Shown: positions 1 through 6,570, numbered from the stretch's first letter. The stretch: DNA of 8,268 nt from Lachnospiraceae bacterium UBA5902 (GCA_002431865.1 DJEI01000050.1:1-8268); one strand, 5' to 3'. Notes: generated by a model from the sequence alone, not told the origin. Numbers and translations are program-made.

Positions 1-99
1 GGAATCCAGATCGTGCTTGTACCAAAGGGTGGTAATGCACCAGCGAGAAGCTATCAGGGTATCACCAGTGTGAAAACACAGGCATATATCAAAAAATAA
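1..99 (+). CDS. 3' end of an unidentified gene (partial)
   Basis: Frame 1 is open from the window edge to a TAA at 97-99, giving the last 32 residues of a protein that begins upstream. The tail starts GIQIVLVPKGG and ends TQAYIKK. It is rich in beta-forming residues plus Gly, Lys and Pro, with no cysteine and no membrane segment. I cannot assign a family from so short a piece. That it is a real gene end is supported by codon use like its neighbours and by a strong intrinsic terminator starting 15 bases after the stop. It is therefore the last gene of its transcription unit and is separated from typA, which has its own promoter. Confidence 0.6.
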   Translation, partial: GIQIVLVPKGGNAPARSYQGITSVKTQAYIKK

Positions 100-113
100 G
101 CAGTAAAAACAGG

Positions 114-146
114 GCTTCGGGGAGTGAAATCCCCGGAGCTTTTTTT
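114..146 (+). terminator. Intrinsic terminator after the partial first gene
   Basis: A 10-bp stem pairs 114-123 with 130-139. It has one G-T wobble (117 with 136), a GC-rich core and a six-base loop (124-129), and is followed by seven T residues at 140-146. This is a textbook Rho-independent terminator. It closes the upstream gene and lies wholly before the typA promoter. An in-frame GTG at 124 sits in its loop and so cannot be a plausible typA start. Confidence 0.93.
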
Positions 147-156
147 GTCTAAAATA

Positions 157-185
157 TTGAAAGTAAGGGAAGAATGTGCTAAAAT
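157..185 (+). promoter_or_regulatory. Sigma-A-type promoter of typA, extended -10
   Basis: The -35 box TTGAAA (157-162) is followed by a 17-base spacer and the -10 box TAAAAT (180-185). The -10 box is preceded by TG at 177-178, making an extended -10. Transcription should start near 191-193, leaving a leader of about 43 bases before the ATG at 235. The promoter lies just after the upstream terminator, so typA is probably transcribed on its own. Confidence 0.85.
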
Positions 186-222
186 ACCTAAGTTTGTTGT
201 AGTTGAGTATGTATATAGAGAT

Positions 223-230
223 GAGGAAAG
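223..230 (+). promoter_or_regulatory. Ribosome binding site that fixes the typA start
   Basis: The purine run GAGGAAAG lies four bases before the ATG at 235. No comparable site precedes the in-frame GTG at 124, which lies upstream of the promoter. This supports the ATG at 235 as the true start. Confidence 0.75.
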
Positions 231-234
231 AGAT

Positions 235-2073
235 ATGCAGATTACAAGAGAAGATGTAAGAAACGTAGCAATTATCGCCCATGTCGATCATGGTAAGACA
301 ACCCTCGTGGACGAACTGTTGAAGCAGAGTGGTGTATTCCGTGACAATCAGGAAGTCGCAGAGCGTGTCATGGATTCGAATGATATCGAACGTGAGAGAG
401 GTATCACAATCCTTTCTAAAAACACCGCAGTTACTTATAAGAATACGAAGATCAACATTATCGACACACCGGGCCATGCTGATTTCGGTGGCGAGGTAGA
501 ACGTGTCTTAAAGATGGTAAATGGCGTTATCCTCGTGGTAGATGCATTTGAAGGTGCGATGCCGCAGACGAAGTTCGTGCTCAAAAAAGCACTGGAACTG
601 GATCTGAACGTAATTGTGTGTATCAATAAGATTGACCGTCCGGAGGCAAGACCGGCGGAGGTAGAAGAGGAAGTATTAGAACTTCTGTTAGAGCTTGATG
701 CAAATGAGAAGCAGCTTGACTGCCCATTTGTTTATGCCTCTGCAAAGGCAGGTATCGCATCCCTTTCACCGGATGAACCGGGTACGGATATGAAGCCTTT
801 GTTTGAGACTATCTTAAAATATATCCCTGCTCCAACAGGAGATCCGGATGCCGGTTTGCAGATTCTGATCAGTACGATTGATTATAATGAGTATGTTGGA
901 CGTATCGGTGTCGGTAAGGTAGATAATGGTACGATCAAGCTGAATCAGGATGCAATCATCGTAAACCATCATGAGCCGGATAAGTATCGCAAAGTTAAGA
1001 TTGGTAAATTATATGAGTTTGAAGGCCTGAATAAAGTAGAGGTGAATGAGGCGGGTATCGGTTCGATCGTGGCGATTTCCGGTATTTCTGATATCCATAT
1101 CGGAGATACGATTTGTTCACCGGATAACCCGGAACCAATTCCGTTCCAGAAGATCTCTGAGCCTACGATTGCGATGCATTTCATGGTAAATGATTCACCG
1201 CTTGCAGGTAAGGAAGGAAAGTTTGTTACTTCCCGTCATCTGCGTGACCGTCTGTTTCGTGAGTTAAATACGGATGTATCTCTGCGTGTTGAGGAGACAG
1301 ATACGACTGAGAGTTTCAAGGTATCCGGACGTGGCGAGCTGCATCTGTCCGTACTGATCGAGAATATGCGCCGTGAGGGTTACGAGTTCGCAGTAAGTAA
1401 GGCAGAGGTTATCTACAAGGAAGATGAGAAGGGCAAGAAGTTAGAGCCTTTTGAGATTGCAGTTATTGATGTGCCAGACGAATTTTCCGGTACAGTCATC
1501 AATATGCTGAATCAGCGTAAGGGTGAACTGCAGGGCATGGCACCAACCGGAAATGGAACAACGAGACTGGAGTTCTCGATTCCGTCTCGTGGACTGATCG
1601 GTTTCCGTGGTGATTTCATGACCGCTACCAAGGGAAATGGTATCATCAATACCATGTTTGACGGTTATCAGCCATACAAGGGTGATATGAATTACAGAAG
1701 CCAGGGTTCTCTGATCGCGTTTGAGTCAGGTGAGAGTATCACATATGGTCTGTTCAATGCACAGGAGCGTGGAACACTCTTTATCGGACCGGGCGAGCAG
1801 GTTTATGGCGGCATGGTCGTTGGACAATGCGGCAAGGCAGAGGATATCGAAGTAAATGTCTGCAAGAAGAAGCAGCTTACCAATACACGTGCGTCTGGTT
1901 CCGATGATGCATTGAAACTGACACCTCCAAAGATCCTTTCTCTGGAGCAGGCACTGGATTTCATTGATACGGATGAGCTTTTGGAGATCACACCGAAGTC
2001 TATCCGTATCCGTAAGAAGATTCTGGATCCGACACTTCGTATGCGTGCGAAGCGTGCTATGCAGAGCAATTAA
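235..2073 (+). CDS. typA: Translational GTPase TypA/BipA
   Basis: This 612-residue protein is a full-length member of the TypA/BipA family (usually about 605-615), a ribosome-binding GTPase related to EF-G and LepA and linked to stress tolerance and 50S assembly. All five G motifs are visible: G1 AHVDHGKT (15-22), G2 RERGITI (53-59), G3 DTPGH (77-81), G4 NKID (131-134) and G5 SAK (169-171). A beta-barrel domain follows (about 205-300), then EF-G-like domains III and V, including SGRGELHLSVLIENMRREG (364-382) and SRGLIGFRGDF (451-461). The family-specific C-terminal domain contains TNTRASGSDD (549-558). I chose the ATG at 235 because the family starts a few residues before RNVAIIAHVDHGKTT, and because the longer frame from the GTG at 124 would run through the terminator loop and the promoter. 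The gene has its own promoter and terminator, so it appears monocistronic. No key residue is missing. Confidence 0.97.
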   Translation: MQITREDVRNVAIIAHVDHGKTTLVDELLKQSGVFRDNQEVAERVMDSNDIERERGITILSKNTAVTYKNTKINIIDTPGHADFGGEVERVLKMVNGVILVVDAFEGAMPQTKFVLKKALELDLNVIVCINKIDRPEARPAEVEEEVLELLLELDANEKQLDCPFVYASAKAGIASLSPDEPGTDMKPLFETILKYIPAPTGDPDAGLQILISTIDYNEYVGRIGVGKVDNGTIKLNQDAIIVNHHEPDKYRKVKIGKLYEFEGLNKVEVNEAGIGSIVAISGISDIHIGDTICSPDNPEPIPFQKISEPTIAMHFMVNDSPLAGKEGKFVTSRHLRDRLFRELNTDVSLRVEETDTTESFKVSGRGELHLSVLIENMRREGYEFAVSKAEVIYKEDEKGKKLEPFEIAVIDVPDEFSGTVINMLNQRKGELQGMAPTGNGTTRLEFSIPSRGLIGFRGDFMTATKGNGIINTMFDGYQPYKGDMNYRSQGSLIAFESGESITYGLFNAQERGTLFIGPGEQVYGGMVVGQCGKAEDIEVNVCKKKQLTNTRASGSDDALKLTPPKILSLEQALDFIDTDELLEITPKSIRIRKKILDPTLRMRAKRAMQSN

Positions 2074-2103
2074 TCTGTAAAAACTAAATCAAAAGAAAAG
2101 AAT

Positions 2104-2155
2104 GTGAGAAATTCGTTAAATTTGTGCAATATTTACGAAATTCTCACTTTTTTTT
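2104..2155 (+). terminator. Intrinsic terminator of typA
   Basis: A long AT-rich hairpin pairs 2104-2116 with 2135-2147. It is 13 bp with a single internal A-A mismatch, and partial extra pairing can extend into the loop. Eight T residues follow at 2148-2155. It ends typA transcription, and the promoter of the next operon begins only about 20 bases later. Confidence 0.92.
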
Positions 2156-2156
2156 A

Positions 2157-2185
2157 TGGAAGATTTTCAGGCAGTGTGGTAAAAT
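2157..2185 (+). promoter_or_regulatory. Promoter of the nfeD-SPFH operon, extended -10
   Basis: A TAAAAT -10 box at 2180-2185 is preceded by TG at 2177-2178. With a 17-base spacer the -35 position (2157-2162) reads TGGAAG, a weak match, so the promoter would rely on the extended -10. The predicted start near 2191 gives a leader of about 53 bases. It uses the same TGnTAAAAT arrangement as the typA promoter. Confidence 0.65.
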
Positions 2186-2230
2186 GAAAATAACGTGTGA
2201 ATAGCAGACATTGCGTTCCACAAATAAAGC

Positions 2231-2239
2231 AGGAGGAGG
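2231..2239 (+). promoter_or_regulatory. Ribosome binding site that fixes the nfeD start
   Basis: AGGAGGAGG lies five bases before the ATG at 2245. An in-frame GTG at 2197 lies at the predicted transcription start and has no such site, so the shorter protein is preferred. Confidence 0.88.
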
Positions 2240-2244
2240 TATAT

Positions 2245-2679
2245 ATGGCTTTAACAGTTTGGCTGATCATTACGGTTGTTTTGATCGTTGTGGAAATCAT
2301 TACACTGGGACTTACGTCAATCTGGTTTGCAGGTGGTGCGCTTATTGCGGGGCTGATCTCGCTGACCGGAGTACACTGGCTTGTGCAGATCCTTGTATTT
2401 GCAGTGGTTTCAGCAATCTTATTTGTATTTACCAGACCGATTGCAATGAAGCATTTCATGAAGAACATCGAAAAGACGAATGTGGATGGTCTGATCGGAA
2501 AGGAAGGCATTGTAAAACAGGAAATCGATAATATCGAAGCACAGGGTGTCGTAAAATTAAACGGCATGGACTGGACAGCACGCTCTGTAGATGGAACGAA
2601 CATTCCGGAAGGAGAAAAGGTGCTGGTCGATAGTATTGATGGCGTGAAGCTGATGGTTGTTAGAAAAGAAAATTCATAA
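2245..2679 (+). CDS. NfeD-family membrane protein, partner of the SPFH protein
   Basis: The product has 144 residues. The N-terminal half is very hydrophobic and reads as three closely spaced membrane segments (about 3-22, 25-42 and 45-64), ending in a positive turn TRPIAMKH. The C-terminal part (about 82-141) matches the OB-fold domain of short NfeD proteins, with LIGKEGIVKQ (83-92) and GVVKLNGMDWTARS (101-114) as its most characteristic stretches. Short NfeD proteins (the YuaF or YbbK type) lack the ClpP-like protease domain and are almost always encoded next to a stomatin or flotillin gene, as here: the next start is 14 bases after this stop. In that setting they are thought to help organise membrane microdomains, but the precise role is unsettled. 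A strong AGGAGGAGG site supports the ATG at 2245. Confidence 0.9.
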   Translation: MALTVWLIITVVLIVVEIITLGLTSIWFAGGALIAGLISLTGVHWLVQILVFAVVSAILFVFTRPIAMKHFMKNIEKTNVDGLIGKEGIVKQEIDNIEAQGVVKLNGMDWTARSVDGTNIPEGEKVLVDSIDGVKLMVVRKENS

Positions 2680-2693
2680 TTGGGAGGAACAAG

Positions 2694-3632
2694 ATGAACG
2701 GAGCACAGATTTTAGGTATTTTTCTTGTTGTTTTAGTTGTAATCGTGATATGCAGCTCGATCCGCGTGGTACCACAGGCACATGCATATGTCATTGAGCG
2801 TCTGGGAACCTACAATACGACATGGTCAGCGGGTCTGCATTTAAAGACACCTTTGATCGACAAGGTGGCACACCGCATATCCATGAAGGAGCAGGTGGTC
2901 GATTTTGCACCACAGCCGGTAATCACGAAGGATAATGTTACGATGCGGATTGATACGGTCGTATTCTTCCAGATCACAGATCCGAAGTTGTTTGCATATG
3001 GTGTGGAAAAGCCAATCATGGCGATTGAGAATCTGACGGCGACAACTCTTCGAAATATCATCGGTGAGCTGGAGCTTGATCAGACTCTGACATCGAGAGA
3101 GACGATCAATACAAAGATGCGTGCGACTTTGGACGAGGCGACAGATCCTTGGGGTATCAAGGTCAACCGTGTCGAGCTGAAAAATATCATTCCACCGGCA
3201 GCTATTCAGGATGCGATGGAAAAACAGATGAAGGCAGAACGTGAGAGACGTGAACAGATCCTGATTGCAGAAGGTGAGAAGAAGTCCGCAATTCTTCGCG
3301 CAGAAGGACAGAAGGAGTCCCTGATTCTTTCCGCAGAGGCAGAAAAGCAGTCCGCAATTCTGCGTGCAGAGGCGACAAAGGAAGCAACGATCCGCCGTGC
3401 CGAAGGTGAGGCAGAAGCAATCCTGAAAGTACAGCAGGCAAATGCAGATGGTATTAAGTTCTTAAACGAGGCTGCACCGGATCAGGCGGTTCTTACATTG
3501 AAGAGTCTTGAGGCATTTACCAAGGCAGCAGATGGAAAGGCTACAAAGCTGATTATTCCAAGTGAGATTTCCGGGATTGCAGGGCTTGCGTCTTCCCTGA
3601 CAGAAATCGTGACGAAAAATAATGAGTCGTAG
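2694..3632 (+). CDS. SPFH/Band 7 (stomatin/prohibitin-like) membrane protein
   Basis: This 312-residue protein is of the bacterial stomatin/QmcA type (usually about 300-320). One N-terminal membrane segment (about 5-22) is followed directly by the Band 7 domain. Recognisable parts include RVVPQAHAYVIERLGTY (24-40), a GLHLKTPLIDKV stretch (47-58), LRNIIGELELDQTLTSR (119-135) and WGIKVNRVELKNIIPP (153-168). Then comes a long charged helix (about 170-250) built from 11-residue repeats beginning AE, which should form a coiled coil for oligomerisation. The C-terminal tail is Ala-rich with a final hydrophobic patch. Such proteins form large membrane-anchored rings or cages, and related QmcA/HflK/C proteins cooperate with FtsH; that link is family knowledge, not visible here. 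GGGAGGAAC lies just upstream of the ATG. The gene is certainly co-transcribed with nfeD and probably with the small gene 17 bases downstream. Confidence 0.93.
   Translation: MNGAQILGIFLVVLVVIVICSSIRVVPQAHAYVIERLGTYNTTWSAGLHLKTPLIDKVAHRISMKEQVVDFAPQPVITKDNVTMRIDTVVFFQITDPKLFAYGVEKPIMAIENLTATTLRNIIGELELDQTLTSRETINTKMRATLDEATDPWGIKVNRVELKNIIPPAAIQDAMEKQMKAERERREQILIAEGEKKSAILRAEGQKESLILSAEAEKQSAILRAEATKEATIRRAEGEAEAILKVQQANADGIKFLNEAAPDQAVLTLKSLEAFTKAADGKATKLIIPSEISGIAGLASSLTEIVTKNNES
3234..3431 (+). repeat. Undecad (33-bp) coding repeats in the SPFH coiled coil
   Basis: Six consecutive 11-residue units (residues 181-246) each begin with AE. The clearest are AEGEKKSAILR, AEGQKESLILS, AEAEKQSAILR and AEATKEATIRR. 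At DNA level these are 33-base units from 3267 onward. Units one and three share an identical 13-base stretch ending in GCAATTCT. An 11-residue period fits a right-handed or mixed coiled coil, common in stomatin and prohibitin stalks. The divergence between units suggests old protein repeats rather than a recent tandem duplication. Confidence 0.8.
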
Positions 3633-3649
3633 ACAGGAGGAAGTTTTGA

Positions 3650-4015
3650 ATGAGTGATAAGGCATCTGCACAACAGGATTTACTAAAGGAGTTATACAAC
3701 TACAGTGCAACTATCATTCCCGGAACGGAGACACTGATCGCAGAACTCAGACATAACCGGCAGTCCGATACGGACGAGCTGTTCAATCTGGTGATTCAGG
3801 GAATCAACTGGGAGATCGAGGTGTTTAACAACTGTGAGGATCTGATTAACCGGGATGAACAAAGAATTGACAAAGGCAGGATGGCGTCCGCGGTCGGACG
3901 CCTCGGCAAAGTGCTACAGGAAAAGGATGACATCAAGCTTGCAGCGTCTCTGGAAGTGGATTTTTTACCGTTCCTGAAGGCAATGAATCGTGTCGCAGAG
4001 ACAATGAATGTGTAA
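3650..4015 (+). CDS. Small helical protein of unknown function, third gene of the nfeD-SPFH operon
   Basis: I do not recognise this 121-residue protein. It is preceded by a good AGGAGG site (3635-3640) nine bases before the ATG, and starts 17 bases after the SPFH stop, so it is very likely translated from the same message. It has no signal peptide and no membrane segment, and should be soluble and cytoplasmic. It reads as mostly amphipathic helices: about 5-20, 25-35, 41-72 and 77-118, the longest of these including LFNLVIQGINWEIEVFN (44-60). A short IIPG turn sits at 22-25. It has many Asp, Glu, Gln and Asn and a single Cys at 62. Its pattern of helical hairpins would suit a protein-binding or adaptor role, but that is inference. 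It could instead be an unrelated passenger gene. No second promoter is visible between it and the SPFH gene. Confidence 0.82.
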   Translation: MSDKASAQQDLLKELYNYSATIIPGTETLIAELRHNRQSDTDELFNLVIQGINWEIEVFNNCEDLINRDEQRIDKGRMASAVGRLGKVLQEKDDIKLAASLEVDFLPFLKAMNRVAETMNV

Positions 4016-4082
4016 AAATATGTAAAATTTAGTATTATTTACCATTCCAGTGAGATTTTTAAAGAAAAAATTATAAAAATTG

Positions 4083-4107
4083 CCTAAAAGTGTTTCACTT
4101 TTTTAGG
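4083..4107 (+). terminator. AT-rich inverted repeat between operons, possible weak terminator or operator
   Basis: Positions 4083-4092 (CCTAAAAGTG) can pair with 4096-4107 (CACTTTTTTAGG), leaving a three-base loop and two unpaired T residues. The descending arm contains a T run and three more T residues follow, so it could end the upstream operon, though the stem is weak. It also overlaps the -35 region of the glgC promoter, so binding of a regulator to the inverted repeat is the alternative reading. I see no better terminator between 4016 and 4120. Confidence 0.38.
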
Positions 4108-4121
4108 TTTAATGCTATAAT
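4094..4121 (+). promoter_or_regulatory. Promoter of the glgC-glgD operon with consensus extended -10
   Basis: A perfect TATAAT (4116-4121) is preceded by TG at 4113-4114, giving TGnTATAAT. A -35 candidate TTCACT (4094-4099) lies 16 bases upstream and matches four of six consensus bases. Transcription should start near 4128, leaving about 25 bases before the glgC ATG. The match suggests a strong sigma-A promoter. Any control is likely through the inverted repeat at its -35 box or through allosteric control of the enzyme. I did not find a catabolite-responsive element. Confidence 0.85.
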
Positions 4122-4140
4122 ACAAACATATTATGCTAAA

Positions 4141-4147
4141 AGGGGTG
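4141..4147 (+). promoter_or_regulatory. Ribosome binding site that fixes the glgC start
   Basis: AGGGGTG lies five bases before the ATG at 4153. The frame is open further upstream to 4090, but that part covers the promoter, so it is untranslated. Confidence 0.8.
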
Positions 4148-4152
4148 ACATT

Positions 4153-5421
4153 ATGATTAAAAAAGAAATGATAGCTATGCTTTTAGCAGGCGGACAGGGA
4201 AGTCGTCTGGGTGTTTTGACTTACAAGCTTGCTAAGCCGGCGGTTGCATTTGGTGGAAAATACAAGATTATTGATTTCCCGCTCAGCAACTGTATTAATT
4301 CGGGGGTTGATACTGTCGGCGTGTTGACACAGTATAGACCACTCCGGCTCAACCAGCACATCGGTATCGGTATCCCATGGGATCTGGATCGAAGCATTGG
4401 TGGTGTAACCGTACTTCCTCCATACGAGAAGAGTGCAAACAGCCAGTGGTATACGGGTACTGCGAACGCAATCTATCAGAATCTTGAGTATATTGACTAC
4501 TACAATCCAGACTATGTACTGATTCTCTCCGGAGATCATATTTACAAGATGGATTATGAAGCAATGCTTGACTACCACAAGACAAGCAAGGCCGATATTA
4601 CATTGGCAACCTATCAGGTACCAATGGAGGAAGCAAGCCGTTTTGGTGTTGTTATCACAGACGATACCGGATGTATTCAGGAGTTTGAGGAAAAGCCGGA
4701 GCATCCACGCAGCAACAAAGCGTCTATGGGTATTTACATATTTAACTGGAAGGTGCTTCGTGAGGCTTTGACAGCACTCAAAGATCAGCCATCCTGTGAC
4801 TTTGGTAAGCATATTATTCCATACTGCCATGAGCGTGGATGCAAGATCTGTGCTTACGAGTACAAGGGTTATTGGAAGGATGTAGGAACACTTGGTTCTT
4901 ACTGGGAAGCAAATATGGAGCTCGTTGATATTATTCCAGAGTTCAATCTCTACGAGGAGTTCTGGAGAATCTACACAAAGAGTGATCAGCTTCCACCACA
5001 GTACATTGATCCGGAAGGATCAGTGACAGAAAGTATCGTTGGCGAGGCAACGGAAGTTTACGGTACTGTACAGCATTCCGTTATCGGTTCCGGCGTTATG
5101 ATCGGAAAGGGCGCAGTGATCAAGAATTCTATCATTATGAATGGTGCAGTGATTGGTGACGGTGTCGTTATGAATAAGGCAATTATTGCAGAGGGTGTTC
5201 ATATTGGAGACAACGCAGAACTTGGTGTCGGCGAGGAAGTTCCAAATGAACTTGCACCACATATCTACTCATACGGTCTTGTAACAATCGGAGAGAATTC
5301 CGTAATTCCGGCAGGAGTTAAGATTGGTAAGAACGTTGCCATCTTTGGTGAGACAACCATTGACGAATATCCGGATGGATTGTTAAAGAGTGGGTCTAGT
5401 ATTATAAAGGCAGGTGAGTAG
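4153..5421 (+). CDS. glgC: Glucose-1-phosphate adenylyltransferase, catalytic subunit GlgC
   Basis: This is ADP-glucose pyrophosphorylase, which makes ADP-glucose and pyrophosphate from ATP and glucose-1-phosphate, the committed step of glycogen synthesis in the cytoplasm. The 422-residue protein has the nucleotidyltransferase fold first: [11 protein letters not shown] (10-20), [16 protein letters not shown] (27-42, Lys36 aligning with the E. coli activator-site Lys39), and [10 protein letters not shown] (126-135) with the expected catalytic Asp128. FEEKP (178-182) carries the sugar-phosphate-binding Lys181, and GYWKDVGT (239-246) is also typical. A left-handed beta-helix follows from about residue 290, with hexapeptides such as VIGSGV, VIKNSI and VIGDGV. 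The C-terminus is about 40 residues longer than the Bacillus subtilis enzyme as I remember it. Position 26 is Leu where E. coli has Arg, and other Firmicutes also vary here. glgD follows one base later, pointing to a GlgC/GlgD complex. Confidence 0.97.
   Translation: MIKKEMIAMLLAGGQGSRLGVLTYKLAKPAVAFGGKYKIIDFPLSNCINSGVDTVGVLTQYRPLRLNQHIGIGIPWDLDRSIGGVTVLPPYEKSANSQWYTGTANAIYQNLEYIDYYNPDYVLILSGDHIYKMDYEAMLDYHKTSKADITLATYQVPMEEASRFGVVITDDTGCIQEFEEKPEHPRSNKASMGIYIFNWKVLREALTALKDQPSCDFGKHIIPYCHERGCKICAYEYKGYWKDVGTLGSYWEANMELVDIIPEFNLYEEFWRIYTKSDQLPPQYIDPEGSVTESIVGEATEVYGTVQHSVIGSGVMIGKGAVIKNSIIMNGAVIGDGVVMNKAIIAEGVHIGDNAELGVGEEVPNELAPHIYSYGLVTIGENSVIPAGVKIGKNVAIFGETTIDEYPDGLLKSGSSIIKAGE
5412..5417 (+). 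promoter_or_regulatory. Ribosome binding site of glgD inside the glgC end
   Basis: AGGTGA lies within the last codons of glgC, five bases before the ATG at 5423. An in-frame GTG at 5414 falls inside this site and is therefore an unlikely start. The arrangement suggests translational coupling of the two subunits. Confidence 0.75.
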
Positions 5422-5422
5422 A

Positions 5423-6547
5423 ATGAGAGCAATCGGTATTATTTTAGCAGGTGGAAATAGCAGCAGAATGGGAGAGTTGTCCGCAAAGAGAGCGGTTGCA
5501 GCTATGCCGATCGTGGGAAGCTATCGTGCAATTGATTTCACACTTTCCAACATGACAAACTCTCATATCCAGAAGGTAGCTGTTTATACACAGTATAATT
5601 CACGTTCGTTGAACGAGCATTTGAATTCCTCCAAGTGGTGGGATTTCGGTAGAAAACAGGGTGGACTTTATCTGTTTACACCAACGATTACAGCGACAAA
5701 CAGCTATTGGTACAAGGGAACCGCAGATGCGCTGTATCAGAATATCAACTTCCTGAAATCGGCTCATGAGCCATATGTGGTTATCGCAAGTGGTGATGCA
5801 GTGTATAAGCTGGACTACAACAAGGTGTTAGAAGAGCATATCGCAACAGGTGCAGATATCACAGTTGTATGTAAGGATATCCAGCCGGGTGAGGATGATA
5901 TCAACCGTTTTGGCGTTGTAAAGCTTGCAGATGATAATCGTGTGATCAGCTTTGAGGAGAAGCCAATCGTGGCAGAGACAAATACAGCATCTATCGGCGT
6001 TTATGTTGTAAGACGTCGTCAGTTGATTGAACTGCTGGAGGCATGTGCTGCAGAAGGCAGAAGTGATTTTGTAAATGACATTCTTGTTCGTTACAAGAAT
6101 GTAAAGAAGATTTATGCATATAAGCTGGATTCTTACTGGAGAAATATCGGTACGATTGATTCTTATTTCAAGACCAATATGGATTTCCTGAAGAAGGATA
6201 TTCGTGATTACTTCTTCCGTCAGCATCCGGATGTATATTCAAAGGTGGAAGATCTGCCACCAGCAAAATACAATGGAGATGCAGCTGTCAGCAACAGCCT
6301 GATCGCAAGCGGAAGTATCATTAATGGTACGGTAGAGGATTCCGTTCTTTTCAAAAAAGTTTATATCGGTAATAACTGTGTTATCAAGAATTCGATTATT
6401 CTGAACGATGTACATATCGGGGATAACTGTTATATTGAGAACTGTATCGTGGAGAGCCGAGATACGCTTCGCGCAAATACAGTACATACAGGAGATCCAA
6501 ACGAGATCAAGGTCATTGTTGAGAAGAATTTTAGATACGCATTATAA
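5423..6547 (+). CDS. glgD: GlgD, ADP-glucose pyrophosphorylase partner subunit
   Basis: The 374-residue product has the same two-domain layout as GlgC, with an N-terminal nucleotidyltransferase fold and a C-terminal beta-helix (hexapeptides near 287-345). It is the divergent subunit found beside glgC in Firmicutes. [12 protein letters not shown] (6-17) keeps the nucleotide loop, [10 protein letters not shown] (123-132) keeps Asp125 but has Ala126 in place of the usual His, and FEEKP (177-181) keeps the sugar-site Lys180. The stretch [17 protein letters not shown] (23-39) replaces the [15 protein letters not shown] of GlgC. The two conserved lysines, Lys28 and Lys36 in GlgC, become Val25 and Ser33. 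In studied Firmicutes, GlgD has little activity alone and boosts or retunes GlgC in a heteromer, and the missing lysines fit that. It begins one base after the glgC stop. The end of the gene also carries the spoVG promoter. Confidence 0.95.
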   Translation: MRAIGIILAGGNSSRMGELSAKRAVAAMPIVGSYRAIDFTLSNMTNSHIQKVAVYTQYNSRSLNEHLNSSKWWDFGRKQGGLYLFTPTITATNSYWYKGTADALYQNINFLKSAHEPYVVIASGDAVYKLDYNKVLEEHIATGADITVVCKDIQPGEDDINRFGVVKLADDNRVISFEEKPIVAETNTASIGVYVVRRRQLIELLEACAAEGRSDFVNDILVRYKNVKKIYAYKLDSYWRNIGTIDSYFKTNMDFLKKDIRDYFFRQHPDVYSKVEDLPPAKYNGDAAVSNSLIASGSIINGTVEDSVLFKKVYIGNNCVIKNSIILNDVHIGDNCYIENCIVESRDTLRANTVHTGDPNEIKVIVEKNFRYAL

Positions 6548-6548
6548 T
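6519..6548 (+). promoter_or_regulatory. spoVG promoter inside the end of glgD
   Basis: TTGAGA (6519-6524), an 18-base spacer and a perfect TATAAT (6543-6548) form a good sigma-A-type promoter. The -10 box overlaps the TAA stop codon of glgD at 6545-6547. Transcription would start near 6555, giving spoVG a leader of about 28 bases. spoVG may thus be expressed both from here and by read-through from glgC-glgD. Confidence 0.75.
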
Positions 6549-6570
6549 TTCACAAAAAGAGTTGCGTAAA

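Noticed and set aside
2211..2531. Second plus-strand open frame overlapping nfeD
   Set aside because: It is out of frame with the NfeD motifs and strong ribosome binding site, and its product is Cys-rich and without recognisable domains.
4022..4047. Short GTAAA / TTTAC inverted match after the small gene, considered as a terminator
   Set aside because: The pairing is only a few AT base pairs with mismatches and no T-run follows, so it is not a credible terminator.
4016..4152. Riboswitch or catabolite-responsive element upstream of glgC
   Set aside because: The leader from the predicted start is only about 25 bases, too short for a riboswitch. I found no sequence close to the CcpA operator consensus.
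4183..4830. Long open frame of 215 codons on the minus strand opposite glgC
   Set aside because: It lies wholly inside glgC, whose motifs are all intact. The product resembles no known protein, and the open frame is a by-product of codon use on the coding strand.
6488..6531. Possible sigma-H promoter for spoVG (a GAAT -10-like motif at 6526-6529)
   Set aside because: The GAAT context fits, but the AGGA at 6490-6493 is about 26 bases too far upstream and the closer AAGG at 6509-6512 is too near. The sigma-A pair is a better fit.
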